The notes under the pieces were generated by a model, which saw only the letters and a list, made by a program, of their open reading frames with translations, ran no database searches and was not told the DNA's origin. Both the position numbers and the translations under genes were made by a program. A stretch of 64,000 nt of DNA from Seriola aureovittata (lineage: Eukaryota; Chordata; Actinopteri; Carangiformes; Carangidae), in contig NC_079368.1 of the NCBI RefSeq assembly GCF_021018895.1, forward strand, positions 5,952,501-6,016,500, written 5' to 3'. Of the stretch, positions 33,971 through 46,262 are shown piece by piece. Numbering within the stretch: the first letter of the stretch is position 1; the number at the start of each line of letters is the position of its first letter.

Positions 33971-34405
33971 ATCAGACTACATGATATCATGATATCTGCC
34001 CAATAGTGGTCCAACCTGACGGATACAGAGCTTTGTTAACAAAACATGTAGGACACAACAGTTGCTCATTTGATCCCCTGCAGTGTGAGACAACAACACA
34101 GCACCTGGGACACCTCACAATGTTCTAATAAAATGAATTGTTTCCCTTTCTAATGTCTAAATCAACAACTTCTGACCCATAGAAACACACACTGCTCTTC
34201 CACGCACAACTGGTAACAGGGTTCAGTCTTTCCTCAGCACCTGTGTATCTCATGCAGCTTGTTAAAGATGGCAAGCTTTGATAGTTCAGGGTCCAACATG
34301 TAGCCTGCGGTCTCTCAGCTCATCACTGAAATAATTTATGACTATGATCGCCTAATGTGACACAGTGACCGTCTCAGACAAGACAAATATATTGTGTAGT
34401 CTGAT
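33971..34405. mobile_element. MITE with ATCAGACTACA terminal inverted repeats
   Basis: The left end ATCAGACTACATGATAT and the complement of the right end, ATCAGACTACACAATAT, match at 15 of 17 positions and enclose 435 bp of non-coding DNA. I could not see a clear target duplication, so the superfamily is open. Confidence 0.72.
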
Positions 34406-36049
34406 GAGAAGTGGTATCAAAGACTGAACGCAATTGGAAAAAAAAAAAAAAAAAAAAATCTTATTCAAAGTGCTGTCTCTGCCTTTCCTGCCAGTATACA
34501 TTGTTTTAATAAAACATGTCTACATATATGTATAAAGTCAGTAAAAACTACAGAGTGCATTACAAGAGCTTCACTATCGAAAAGCAAAATAAAAAACTGG
34601 TACTTCCAGTATTTCAAACGGGTTTTTTTTTCTATGGTTTAATAATTTATTTCACCTTCCTCTACCTTATGATACCTTATGATGCAACAGCCCTGCGGTG
34701 AAATACAGTGTGTTACTGACAAATATAGGCAGCAATAACTGGAAAAACCTCAAACTGTCCTCTATTATAAACATGGACAGTATAAGACCTCAGTTAAAGT
34801 CAACAAATACACTAATAAGTATTCAAGTCACTTGTGTATCTGCCATAATGTTTTGCAGTAGTCTCCTGAATAACTGAAGCATTGACAAACATTGCTGAAT
34901 GATACAATAAAGCAGGAATACACATGGCAAAATAACCCACTGTCAAATAAATAAAAGTACAGTGTAGTGCATCAATTTTTGATTCAGCATCTGATTCAAT
35001 CAAAGATCTGAAAAGTAAAGCATCCACCAGGTGTATGAGATTCAGTACCACAATTTGTCAAACAGGAATTGTCTGTGATGTTCACCAAGTAGAGGTCATA
35101 GTTCAACTTCCTTTTGACTCACCATTACAGCAGTGAAATGAATTTACAGCCATCAGCAGCAAAGTCATCCTCATCCGACGTGTCTCGCTTTCTCTCCCCG
35201 TCACTGAACTCTGATGTTAAGGGCTCCTCATTTAGCCCAACACGTCGACCATTTAGCTGAATCAAAAAGTGCCAGCTCTCTCGCAGACAGGAGGTCTAAT
35301 TGGGCTGCTGGTAAAACCAGGCCAGTGCTGCTGCTGAGAGAAAACACGGAGCAGCGAGAGAAACATGAAAAGACCGAGACAGAGACAAACACAGAGGGTC
35401 ACCCACTAATAAACAGGCGACTTGCAAAGCAGTATGTACGTCTTTAGACGGGAAGTTTTTATGAGAGACACTAAACATGTGCATTAAAGAGAGAGTCACT
35501 CGGGGTGAGCAGTGAGCCGTACAAAGTGAGGGACTGTGAGACAAAGAGAGAAGTGGCGGAGGAGAAAATCTTCATGACATAAAACAGAAAGCTTGATCAA
35601 TGGATCCCTCAGTCACCTCGTTAATAAAGACCAGTGCTTTTATTAGACGCAGAGCCTTGCAATATTTATACCATGAATATTTCAGAGTCCCCGGCAGGAG
35701 CCCAGACAGAGAGTGCAGCCTTTCTGCAGTGAAGAAGGAGACACTGCTTTCCTCTCCACCCATACAGCCAGAGGAAAAGGAGTTAAGGCCCTTCATCATA
35801 CTTTCTCATTTCAGTGTAGGGCATGAAAAAGTTAAAAAGTCTAAGAATTTCTTTCTGAGTCTAACTGTGGACCTGTGAGGAGGGATCTAAAACAGATCCA
35901 TGGAAAACCTACGCTAACTCGACATGCATAGATTAATTCTTACCCAAAAGAAACCCGATCAATCTCAAAGGGATCCAAGCAAAGTCTTAACCCAGTGTTA
36001 TCCTTTCCACATCCACCAGTATGTTAGCATCAGTGTGATGTAGCTTTCG
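34406..36049. other. Single-copy DNA, no gene seen
   Basis: There is an A21 run at 34438-34458 with no retroposon upstream that I can recognise. The open frame at 35600-35878 has no recognisable domain. Confidence 0.5.
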
Positions 36050-36430
36050 TCATCAGAGGGTGTATGTAAGGCTCTGATGCAGACGACCACGTACCTGACA
36101 ATTTGTTATGTCTCTGCAGACAATCCGCTCCATTACGCTAGAGGGGTACCAACTGTGCATGAGCAGGAAAACAAACATGGACGCTGAGTTTGAAGAGAAG
36201 CTGTGAGAGGAGCTCCACCGATTCAAAGGTGGCTCTTCTTCTTCTTGCATGGATGTCACCATTTGTATTTGATTGACAGCGCTACTGCACATGTATGAAA
36301 CGCGTCGACCAAGTGGTGTATATATAAAAATGACTTCACATCACATACGTAAACCATGGAAACAAACTAGTCGTCGCCTGGGCTGGGCAAGATGATGAAA
36401 TAGGAGCTGATACAAGGAAGTGTGTACGTA
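36050..36430 (+). mobile_element. Possible Harbinger-derived fragment (MADF protein start)
   Basis: At 36176-36245 the plus strand reads MDAEFEEKL, a stop, then EELHRFKGGSSSSCMD. The MDAEFEEKL-EE-HR start is one I associate with MADF-domain proteins of fish Harbinger transposons and the MITEs derived from them. Only this N-terminal piece is present, and neither terminal repeats nor a 3-bp duplication was found. The limits are guesses. Confidence 0.42.
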
Positions 36431-37291
36431 ACGTCAGGTCAGGCTCATGTAATCAGATACTGTCTTGAATCCTTATTTAGTCTGCAAAAACACCAAATAT
36501 ATAAATATTCTATGATGGTCTTATTCATACATGAGGCAGTTATGGATAGAGATGCAATGCTTGTGGGATATTTGGCGTGTGGTGTGTGCAAGAGAGGGTG
36601 TCACTGCTGGAGAACTGCACACACTTGTTGTCATAAGTATGTATATGGCAATCATAGCAATACTGGGATGTATTCAACAGGCTGCAGTGGAGGCCCAGCC
36701 TATCCTGGGAAAACATCCCCTGCCACTTCCCTTTGCTTTTTTTTTTTTTGGGAGTGAAGTTCAAGGCCATCTGTCTTTATAGCAGATAAAGCCTTTCCAC
36801 TGAGGATTACCCTGATCCAGCTCTTTGTTGAAACAGCAGTGTGATTTTTGCACCGAATGAAATAGTCAAATCAAAGACTCCATTTTTTTTTATTGTTGTA
36901 CCGTTCTATTGTATGCAAGTATTTCAGAGACCTTGAGACATCGGTAAGAATGTAAAATAACGTTTGTCTGTTCACACAAACCATGGTTGCAGTGCGTGTT
37001 TGTATGGACTCGGAGAGGTTAAGAAAGAAATGTAAGAATTTAATAGTGATGGCCTGCAGTGAAAACCTTTTCCAGTAAGAAATGTCCTTGCTCTACATGA
37101 GTTTCTTCAAAACCTTCTTACATTAGTGTGTTTGCCTTTATCTCCTTTCTTTCCAGAGTCCTCTTCTGACCTCACTGTATACTGTATCATTTAATAATTA
37201 ATTATGCCCAAACTAAAACTCTGATGAAAGTCTGATGAATAAATCCTTCATAGCAAATAGATGTTAAATAGATGTAAAATATCATGAACAG

Positions 37292-37362
<71 letters not shown>

Positions 37363-39639
37363 TGTGTTGTGTGTACAGGCTCCAGCATCCTGGCAGCAAC
37401 AGTTAATACCAAAGAAGCTCTATAACAAAGATGACCCATTACAAGCTGTGTCAGCTGTAAGTACACTTCCTGTCTCCTAAGTGGGCGTGGTCAGCTGGTA
37501 TGAAATGTGACAGTCGCATGACAATAGCTAATGAAAATAGTTTGTTTGTTTCTTACCTGTCTGCGTCCTTTGGAAAAGACAAGATACATACGCTGTTCCT
37601 GTTATTACAGCCTATTGCTGCACCAAAGCTAAACCCTAACTGATGGACTATTGCTTGCCCGTGTCAAAACAATACAGAAATTCAATACAAAACAATAAAC
37701 CACTCACAACATACAAAACAAATCATTGTTTTGCTGCTTGTTTTAATCCTGTTGCCTTAATATCTGATCAACTCAGATCATAGAATCTGTCTAATAATAT
37801 TCTCTTTTTTTCTCTCTTTCAAAAACAGTTAAATAATAATAATAGCAACAGTATTGTTAAGCAAAGAAATGCAAGTTTTAATTCAGTTTGAACGTTTAAT
37901 TCCTGGTTTCACATATTCAAATTTCTGTTTATTCAGTTGGAAAGTGATTTTGGCAGCACTGCAGTGAAACCAAACCAGACCCAACAGAGAGAGGAGATGC
38001 CAGATCTCGGGAGAGAGTGTTGCTGAGACAGAGCCAGGTCTCGAACAAAGTAAATTTTCTCCTGATCTGTCGGTCTGAACAACACCATTTCAGTGTCAGA
38101 ATGCACTGAAGATCTTTGGCTCGTGAAAAATTGGTCCAGTATTTACTTCGGTGACTACGGGGCAAAGGAAAATGGTCATACTCTGTGATCAGTCTTCTAA
38201 AGGGGCGGGGCAGTAGTGAAACCCCTGTGACACAGATACAGGAAATGATTGAAGGTGCGCCATCTCCCTTCTGAACCGTCTCTGTTAGTGCTGTGCTTTA
38301 GTGTGCCTCATTTCTTAACAGGTCTTGTGTCCCCTACACTTGGCCACCTCAGGTTACGTACGCCAACAAAGGGTTAATGGGCCTCAGGGCTGCGAGGAAC
38401 CCAGACCAGAGATGGGGTCTAGAAACTGGTGGTGGGGAGAAGAGACAATGAACATGATGCAAAACAAGTGATATTCATGCATAACATTAATAGATTACAT
38501 TTTTAACTTGCACACATTAATTAAAGGTTGTTGCATAATGTAAATCACAATACTACAGGGCTAAACTGAACCTGGTCAGCTTATAGGAGCAAAGTGGATT
38601 TTGTGTGGGCAAGTTATTGTGAAGGTCTTTACTGCACATCGGCATTTAATAAATATCAGCTATCAACAAATCAGTCTCATCCAAGCTCAGCATGATGGAT
38701 CAGATTCAATCTCTTGCATCACTATATCAAATACAGAGCCAAGAATAAATCCACATATTTCAAGATGTGATATTGACAGTAACTAGCATTTTTTGTCTAT
38801 GAAAAGAAACATATACAGTACATTATAAAGGTCTCGAAATGCATCCTTCATGTGAACCAGCTGCATAATGGAAACAGCATCAAATTTTCCCTCCTTTTCT
38901 TTGGCCCCTTTTCAAAATGGAATATGCAGCATTCCTGGCTTCATTTATATGTCATCTGAGTTCAAACACGAGTCTCCTTTCTGTAAATATTCTGTAGTGG
39001 CCATTACAGATAAGGCTCCAATGCCTACACAATATTTTGCATACGGTGCATGAGAGGCTGGTGTCCCTGAATGAATGAATGTATAAAAAATTACCAGTTA
39101 ATTAGTAAACATTAACCAGTGGGTGAGAGATTGGATATAGATCCACAGATTCTATCAAAACTCTGCAAGAACTGAGGAAAAAAAAATTTGCTGTCAAACT
39201 CTTTCTATCACGCTCCATAACACGCTGTGCCTGACGTGTGTGTCTGAATACAACCCGCCTCTCCCCTGCTGGTTCATCATTTTCTCAACATACATACCTG
39301 CCTCAAGTTATCAGCCACATTCCACGCTGAAAGATAGCGGAAACTGCTTTGCACAGTGACTGTCTGACTTCTTACACTGCATTAGCTGTCTTCACAATGT
39401 GCAGCAGTGTCATGATGGAAAAGACAGTGATGGAAGTAATGTAACGTTATGAGGAAAGTAACACTAGCACCAACGTCTAAGTGGCCCCAACTCGAGAAAG
39501 TGAAACTGTAACTGTAACTCTCACAAATACCTTGACAACTGACTCGTCCTTCTTATATAGTTTGAATTGGCTAAAAACAACAATGCATACGTGTTTATTT
39601 GCATATAGATGGGGGGAGTGAGATCTGATCGCAAGTGGT
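36431..39639. other. Single-copy DNA, no gene seen
   Basis: A T13 run lies near 36737-36749. No exon or recognisable repeat apart from the CA tract listed separately. Confidence 0.5.
37298..37359. repeat. Perfect CA microsatellite, 31 units
   Basis: Sixty-two bases of uninterrupted AC, preceded by a related 'gacacata' start. Confidence 0.97.
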
Positions 39640-40315
39640 CAATAGAGACACGTGGAGAAGTCTGAACTGAAGCACAGTTGTACAGCAGAGCAGTAGACTC
39701 AGATCAGTGCGCTCAGAGTTCAGAGAAACAGCAGGAGCACCGTCACAGAAGCTGAGTGATGAGCTGCTGTGGATGGGGTCAGCAAAAAAACATATTTTAA
39801 TCACTTTAAAAATGCCCATGGAAACAAGCTAATATCAGTTAAAATATAGACTTCATTTTGAATATTTTCATCACTTTATCTTGCTGTCAAACAGCTCTTT
39901 CTTTTGGAACTACATTTTTCAACTGTTGAAGTACCGTATTCCTACACACAAGCACAACTACTTGTAGCTCTGTCTGACTCAAACAGCTGATCTGTGGAGT
40001 AATACAGTAGTTCAACGGTTCATAATTTGTAGTTCCAAAGGAAAGGACTGTTTGACGGCAAGATAAATAAAGCATACACTTAAACTGAGCTAAAACTAAG
40101 CTTTTTTCTGTGGGCATTTTTTTTTTTAAGTTGCTAAAACACGTTACCGTGGATTGCCCCGTCCACAGCAGCTCATCACTCAGCTTCAGTGCCAGTGCTC
40201 CTGCTGCTTCTCCAAATTGGGAGTGCGCTGATCTGAATCTACTGCAACTAATACACTGACTATAGGCAACTGCCTCACACAACCCCATGTCAGATAACCC
40301 AAACTATTCCTTTAA
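39640..40315. mobile_element. Foldback element with arms of roughly 240 bp
   Basis: The left arm (about 39690-39930) and right arm (about 40010-40250) are inverted copies. Paired blocks include 'agaagctgagtgatgagctg' against its complement at 40165-40185, 'aaaaatgcccat', 'tcaaacag' and 'tttggaactaca'. A spacer of about 80 bp separates them. The right end continues to 'gataacccaaactattcctt' and a TTAA at 40312-40315. That matches the end of a teleost foldback repeat I recall, starting TTAAAGGAATAGTTTGGGTTA. The left end is worn and lacks that terminus. There is no coding capacity; transcripts would form a long hairpin. Confidence 0.85.
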
Positions 40316-43079
40316 TGCCAGGTCTGAACAGAGCCATATAATATCTAATTCATACAGATGCCAGTGTCATCTGCATACTGGCCAAAAAGCAGTACATCAC
40401 TGGCCATGTTAACTATTGTTTGTTTGACAAAAGATATCATTTTCTGTGTTTTATTTTACTCACGAAAGTGTTAAATGTCAAACCCTGTAGTTTAATTGTA
40501 TCTATAGCTTCATTTCAGCTCATTAATTTCCATGTTTTATCAAAGTGCTTTTTTAATCTTAAGAAATGATAATTAAATTCAAATTCATTACAGTGTTACA
40601 AGAAGCACATTCAACTTCTCTGTTTATTTAAGCTTTAGCCTTTATATTAACGGGCTGGCATTCAACTGTGACGTGAGTGGCGTTGGAAATGTTATGTAAA
40701 TGTTACCAGGTCTGACCTTATGAAGTGACTTAAGGCCTGATTCAGACATGAGACTGATATGTTAAACTGCCATCACGTTCACACAGTAAGATGCATGTCT
40801 GAAAAGGTCCTTGATTATATAAGGTTTGACTTTCCTTTTCAGAGGGAAGAGAGGAATTATGTGTGGGAGACGAGTCTCAGTGTACTTACTCTCTAATGGA
40901 AAGGACTCACCGAGTCAATCAAAAGGTCCAATAAGTTGATGATACGTATGTGATATAAGGAGCTACTGTATATCACCACATTATGTTGGTGTGCTATTTT
41001 AAATCAACTGAGATGAATAGTTCAGTCAATCATTTCTTCACCCTTTTTCTCAATTAAAAGTTGAGAATGGCGTAGAGATATTCTTCAGAAAAAAAGGGCT
41101 GAGACAAAGTTTCTTATCTGGCTCTTAATGCAGAGTGACCGAAAGCTTTTTGAGACTCTGTGGTAAATGAACTGCGGCGATGCTGAGAGAGCTTACAGGT
41201 CCCCTGGACAATCTCTGGCCGCTCCTTCACCTCGTCCTCATCAGTATTCACCTCCTCTCATCCCTGCTCTCTCTTTCACTCCCCTCATTCTCTGTGGACC
41301 TGAGAACGACCTGCAGGGCTGACCGCTTCGCTTAGAGCGGAGTCCTCACAGGACCAATTGCTGTTTAAGGCCCAAATGGACAGATGTAACAGTGTCTCCA
41401 ACTTAGTTCCTTCTTTATCTCCTTCCTTCCCAATTTCTCTTCATTAATCTCATCTCTCACTTTCCCTATATAAACCCCTCCCTCCTTCCCCCTTTTCCTC
41501 ATTCACCTCTTCCACTCCCCTCTCCCCTCCCTGCGGACCATTTCAGGCCTGTTTAGGTATGCATCATCAAGTGCACATTTAGAGATGTCAGAGAATTGAT
41601 TGTTCCTCCCTCGCCTTCATCTCAACCTTCTCTACTCTTTGGCTTGTACTCACATCTCTCTCTCTCTCTCTCTCTGTAAAAGGCAGACTCCCCCAATTTT
41701 TTTTCATTCATCTCTCTCGTTTCCCAGAATCCCCTGGGGCGTGACAGTCACTGCTGACATCTGTGACACCCTCCACGGTCGTCATTGCCTGAGAAATGAG
41801 CTGACATGTGCGCGCGTGTATGCGTCTGTGTACTTGGGTGTGTGTTATTTTCAGTTTGTGTTCATGTGTGTGAGTCACAGAGTTTCTTGGAAATATCCAC
41901 ACACGTCTGAGAGGCAGTTAAATTCAGTGTGTGAACGACTGACTGGACACACTATTTCCTGTTAGTGTGTGCAAAATGCATCTGCATTTATATGTCTACA
42001 CGCATAAATTTAGACGCATGCATGTCTGACCTCTGTATCTGTGTTGCATTTTTCAACTTCCTTCAGGGTTTAAAGGGAAAATAATGAATCAAATGTAATA
42101 TGCAATGTGCCGTTGCAGAGGACGGACAAAAAGTTTGCTCTGTGTCTTCTCCTGTTCAAACAGGTTAAAGCAGAAGGCCAAGTTGACAGTCTGAGCGAGG
42201 GCATTAGCAGTAGACCACTAGAGCGTAAGATCCAAACCTCCAAGTGATTGTGCACTCACTTCCAAAATGCCGATGTCCATTTTTATTTCATCACGTCTGA
42301 GCGCAGCGCACTTTCTTGTAATTCTCAATTTACTGGGTGGAATAAATTTCCATTATCTCCAACCCTCAGCCTCTTCCTTATTTAATTGCTGTGTGCAGGA
42401 GATGAAGGCGCAATTAGTTGTAAGAGGCAAAAACGGAAAGAAATACAAATTGGGCATTTTAGTGAATAGCTGCTACGTACAGTCCTTGCCATTTTGTGAA
42501 TTTGAAATCTAGCTTGTTTGTAAAAACAATTGTGTTAATCATCACTGCAAAACATATCTTTCTATTGGCTATGACCATCATTTCCGCCTGTAATGATAAC
42601 ATCTTACTCACTTAAGTGATGGGACTTGGGAACACGGTGAGATTTCTGCAAGAAGGCAAGAAACACTGGTCTAATCTATCTGTGAAGCTGGTCTATGAAC
42701 AACAGAAAGTGCTAATGCCAATGACCTTTCTATCCACTAGTAGTTCACAACTGTACCAAACATCCCCAGTCATTTAATCCTCATCTGCCTGCACACCTGC
42801 CCCTCATTCCCCCCAAACATCCACTGCTTATATGAACTTTACATGCCTACTAAAGATAAAGTCACATTACAGTTCATCCTGCAAAGACTACACCTTTACT
42901 CCATTCACTTCTATTGCAACCCTCAAACAGTGTTCCAATCTAAATTACCCTATAGGTCATTTGTCTCTGCCTTCTGATATGACCCATAGAAGCATACTGG
43001 ACCTTTGTTGTCATAGTGACAATAATAAACACGATTATAAGCACGATTATTGGGTTCTTCTTAAGGTTATAGCGGAGAT
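40316..43079. other. Single-copy DNA, no gene seen
   Basis: Contains a 10-bp perfect inverted repeat (TTCAGACATG at 40741-40750 and its complement at 40794-40803), a CT run at 41654-41675 and pyrimidine-rich text at 41400-41720. The part at 42250-42500 is balanced in composition and possibly conserved non-coding. Confidence 0.5.
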
Positions 43080-44240
43080 GCTCACAAGTCCAAGTCAAGT
43101 CTCAAATCTCTTATAGTTGTAATGAATTTTTTATCATTTGCTGCATGCCATCCAGTCTGCTTAGAACACTGCACGGCCATATCTGAGGAATTCAAAGCAT
43201 GTACTGCATTATCATCACTACTGTATCTATAAAGTTATGCTGATAATAAGTGAGGGAATGACATTCAGCTCTTCAAACATTTCCTTAATGTTAATGCGCC
43301 AATGTCAAACAACATACATCAGAGACGGTGTGGGAATAAAAATCAGCCCAGCACTTTGACTTGGACTGGCCAACCAGAACCCATCTGGAGACAGCCTCAC
43401 ATAGGCACATGGGCCTGTGAAGAATCACTAGAATATAGAGGATAAATTAATTATGTTAATTTGTAGAACAATACATGAAATAAACTGTAGTTCTTTGTTT
43501 TATTTTCCTCCTCAATTATAAGAGTGTGAGATTAGAATTGAGACTGGACAGAACGGCAGTAAATACAACAGCAGACACATTTTAGTTTTAGAAGGTTTTC
43601 TCTCTTCATTGAATCTTACTGTGATAAAAGTCTGTAGATCTGAGCTGATCACACAGACTTTGAGTAATTTAATTAGTGTATTAGAATTTTCCTGAAACAA
43701 CAGCAGAAAACAAAACTATACAACATTATCCTGCTGGATAAACTCAGACCAGGTTCCTATTGTCTTCTTCATAATGCTTATTCTGTAAAACTGGACTCAC
43801 CCACCAGCTGTGGTCCTGAAGTCACTCTGCTGCTCTGCTGCTCCTGAGATGACAGGCACACAGAACCAGTGGGGGCCCATCAGCCCGCTTCACTGGGCTG
43901 ATCGCCACACAGTGCCACTGATCTCTCTCTGTTGCTCTATCTTGCTCCCGCCCTTATCTCTTCCTGTCATCCTGTGCCTCATACACCAACATACACCAGA
44001 CTTCATAGAAAAAAAATTCAAAGTCACAATAAATGATCCGGATCTGCCCCAAAATATATTTGGGGTTTTCCCTGGCTCATGAACCATCTCTTCACCAAAT
44101 TCGGTGCAAATCAGTTCAGTACTTTCTGTAATCTGTTGACAAATAAAGAGACAAAAAAATTATGATTGTTGACGAGTCAGAGTTTTAGTGGAGTCTCAAG
44201 TCTTTTGAGGATGAGTCAGGTAACCGATAGGGTAATTTTT
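43080..44240 (-). mobile_element. 1.15-kb dispersed element D, inverted copy
   Basis: The reverse complement of this segment aligns block by block with 58883-60050. Shared blocks include 'gagacttgacttggacttg' at one end and 'actcatcctcaaaagactt' / 'actcgtcctcatcagactt' at the other. In the middle they share 'ctaatacactaattaaatta', 'gtgatcagctcagatctaca' and 'cagtacatgctttgaattcc'. The element is non-coding, and the copies differ by many substitutions and small indels. The ACTTGGACTTG ends resemble the 'gactcgagtcacatgacttg' repeat seen in many fishes. Confidence 0.85.
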
Positions 44241-45985
44241 TTCAAAAGAAGAAAGTGTATGAATTCAAGCATGTCAGAGTTCACCTTAGTTCAACTTTAA
44301 TGAGTTGATGTACATGTTTTTTTTTAGTACATTATGACAATAACAGAAAACAAATGGTAGCGTTGTGTTTATAGTTTTTGCTCTCTCTGACTAACTCTTA
44401 TTTGCAGTGAAATTTATTTGAACAGAAACGTGATGAATATTACCTAAACCTATTATACCATAACCTTAAAGGGAAACTCACCCAATTATCACCAATTTTA
44501 CCCATTGAGGTTGTTGCCTCAAGTGATGTGACTTGAGTCAGTGTTGGTTATGTCTGTCGATTGCAAGTCTGAGAATGACAATAATCGCTCCTCGTCTCTG
44601 TTTGAGGCTGCATTTGTAGTGACCTGATTCAATGACTGCTTGGCTTCTTAGGGATGTCGCCAAGATATTCCCACATCTCAACAGTCAGCTTGGTGAGTAT
44701 GTTATTGTTGCAGATTGGAATGATGACCAATACGAAATTATCTTTCAAGGTAGGTTGAGTTAAGAAAAAATTATCTATTGTTGTTATTTTAGCCTTTTTA
44801 AATCTGGCAGCTGTTTTACCTTGAAAAGTGGTTGTTTGGCTGCAGGACTTTTATGCATTTTTAACAATTGTTGGGGATGTCAAAGGAAGCTTCAAGCCAG
44901 AATAAATAATTGTGCTGTGTGAAAGAGATCATAATATTTGCTGTTTGGAAGTAATGGCTTTATAGAACACAGGGAGCGAGACAGAAAACAGAGAACTGAG
45001 AATACAGGCTCAAAGGTCTGACTCCAGACTGATGGCAATTTTTCAGAAACAAGTACAGAGTGTGTCCAGCTAAATGGCACGGAGCTAGAAATCAAAGTAA
45101 TGAAGCCAGAAAGAAGGTCATGGAAAATATTGTACATGGAGGATCCCTTTTCATTCCACTACAAAACAAAGTAGTGGAGCTGCCACAATTAATTGCTTGA
45201 ATAATTCTCTGCTAAGATGTGAAGATTAGTTAGCAATACATTTTATACATATTTTCACTTATTTAATATTTTGTGTACAATTAGCAGAAATAATTAACTT
45301 ATCACTAAATAATCTTGGTAAACTCATTTTCAGGTTCTTCTTCTGTTTCAAAAAACTCTATTCAATGCAATGGATTACAAATTAAATTGGTACGGTACAC
45401 AATTTCCAACAAAATCTATTTCACTATATTTACTCTAACGCTTTCAACCAAAAGCTATTCACTACCAGAAACAAAACATTACTGCAGCATTGCATTTAAT
45501 TATTGCAATTTCACCCTGGAGTGATCAGTTCAAAAAGATGCTTAAAAAATCATTCTCTCAAAGTGTGGCAGTGACACTGACAGGTAGGTGTTCAGAGTGC
45601 TAAAGAGAGAATACTAAATAGAGTCGAGGGAAGAGACTTATCTGTGTTACTGAGAAATTCAGTGTCTTTTGGCAGTGGCTGTCGGAGAGGAAAGTGTGAC
45701 GGACACACACCTCCTCTGGAAGGCAAGCTGCCATGTGTGACTGTATGCCTCCTGCTCACAAACACATACACACACAAACTAAGGTGTAAACACCAACACA
45801 CACTTTGTGTAGCTTCTGCTCAAATAAACACAAAACACTAAATTTTCAAAACCCAATAAAAATATGTTCATGCATTTGAATAGTCAGATAATAAAGTATA
45901 CTGTTAGGTGCCAAAACAAACAAAATCAGTAGTGAACAAATCATTGTGAAGTCATCTCACATTGCTATGCTCTCCTCACTAAATG
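44241..45985. other. Single-copy DNA; possible TTAA MITE at 44466
   Basis: At 44466 the text reads TTAAAGGGAAACTCACCC, like the start of several fish TTAA MITEs. The only candidate right end (gttgagttaag near 44756-44766) matches poorly, so I do not call an element. No gene is seen. Confidence 0.45.
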
Positions 45986-46262
45986 GTTTTCGTTGTATGG
46001 CCCTTGCTCACCTTATGTTTCGGGAATGCAAGACTTATTTACATGAGAGAAAGGTTCCTGTCTAGTCCCACTGACCTATGGGATACCTCAGGGTTCAGTT
46101 CTTGGCCCCACTGCATTTTATTTATACAGTTTATTATAAACTATGTGAGTAGTCACATCAGCAGTTTTGGATTGTTTTCATTTTATGCCGACGACACACA
46201 ACTTTATAAGACTATCTATGACAAAGATCTTAGTCTACTAAGTAGCACTACCTTATGTCGGT
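45986..46262 (+). pseudogene. L2-like LINE reverse-transcriptase fragment
   Basis: One frame gives YGIPQGSVLGPTAFYLYSLL. After a frameshift another gives SSFGLFSFYADDTQLYKTI. Together these are the RT blocks 'PQGSVLGP' and the catalytic 'YADDTQLY' box of an L2-type LINE, about 30 residues apart as expected. A preceding RLIYMRERFLSSPTD fits the 'YV-V----SS' strand. Two stops lie between the boxes. Neither LINE end is present, so it is an internal, dead fragment. Confidence 0.85.

Noticed and set aside
34438..34458. A21 run as a poly(A) tail of a processed pseudogene
   Set aside because: No coding or retroposon sequence is recognisable immediately upstream, and no flanking duplication is seen.
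39887..40288. 133-codon minus-strand open frame
   Set aside because: It lies entirely within the foldback element and has no protein similarity that I recognise.
44466..44775. TTAA MITE starting TTAAAGGGAAACTCACCC
   Set aside because: The right end does not match the left well enough to support an element.
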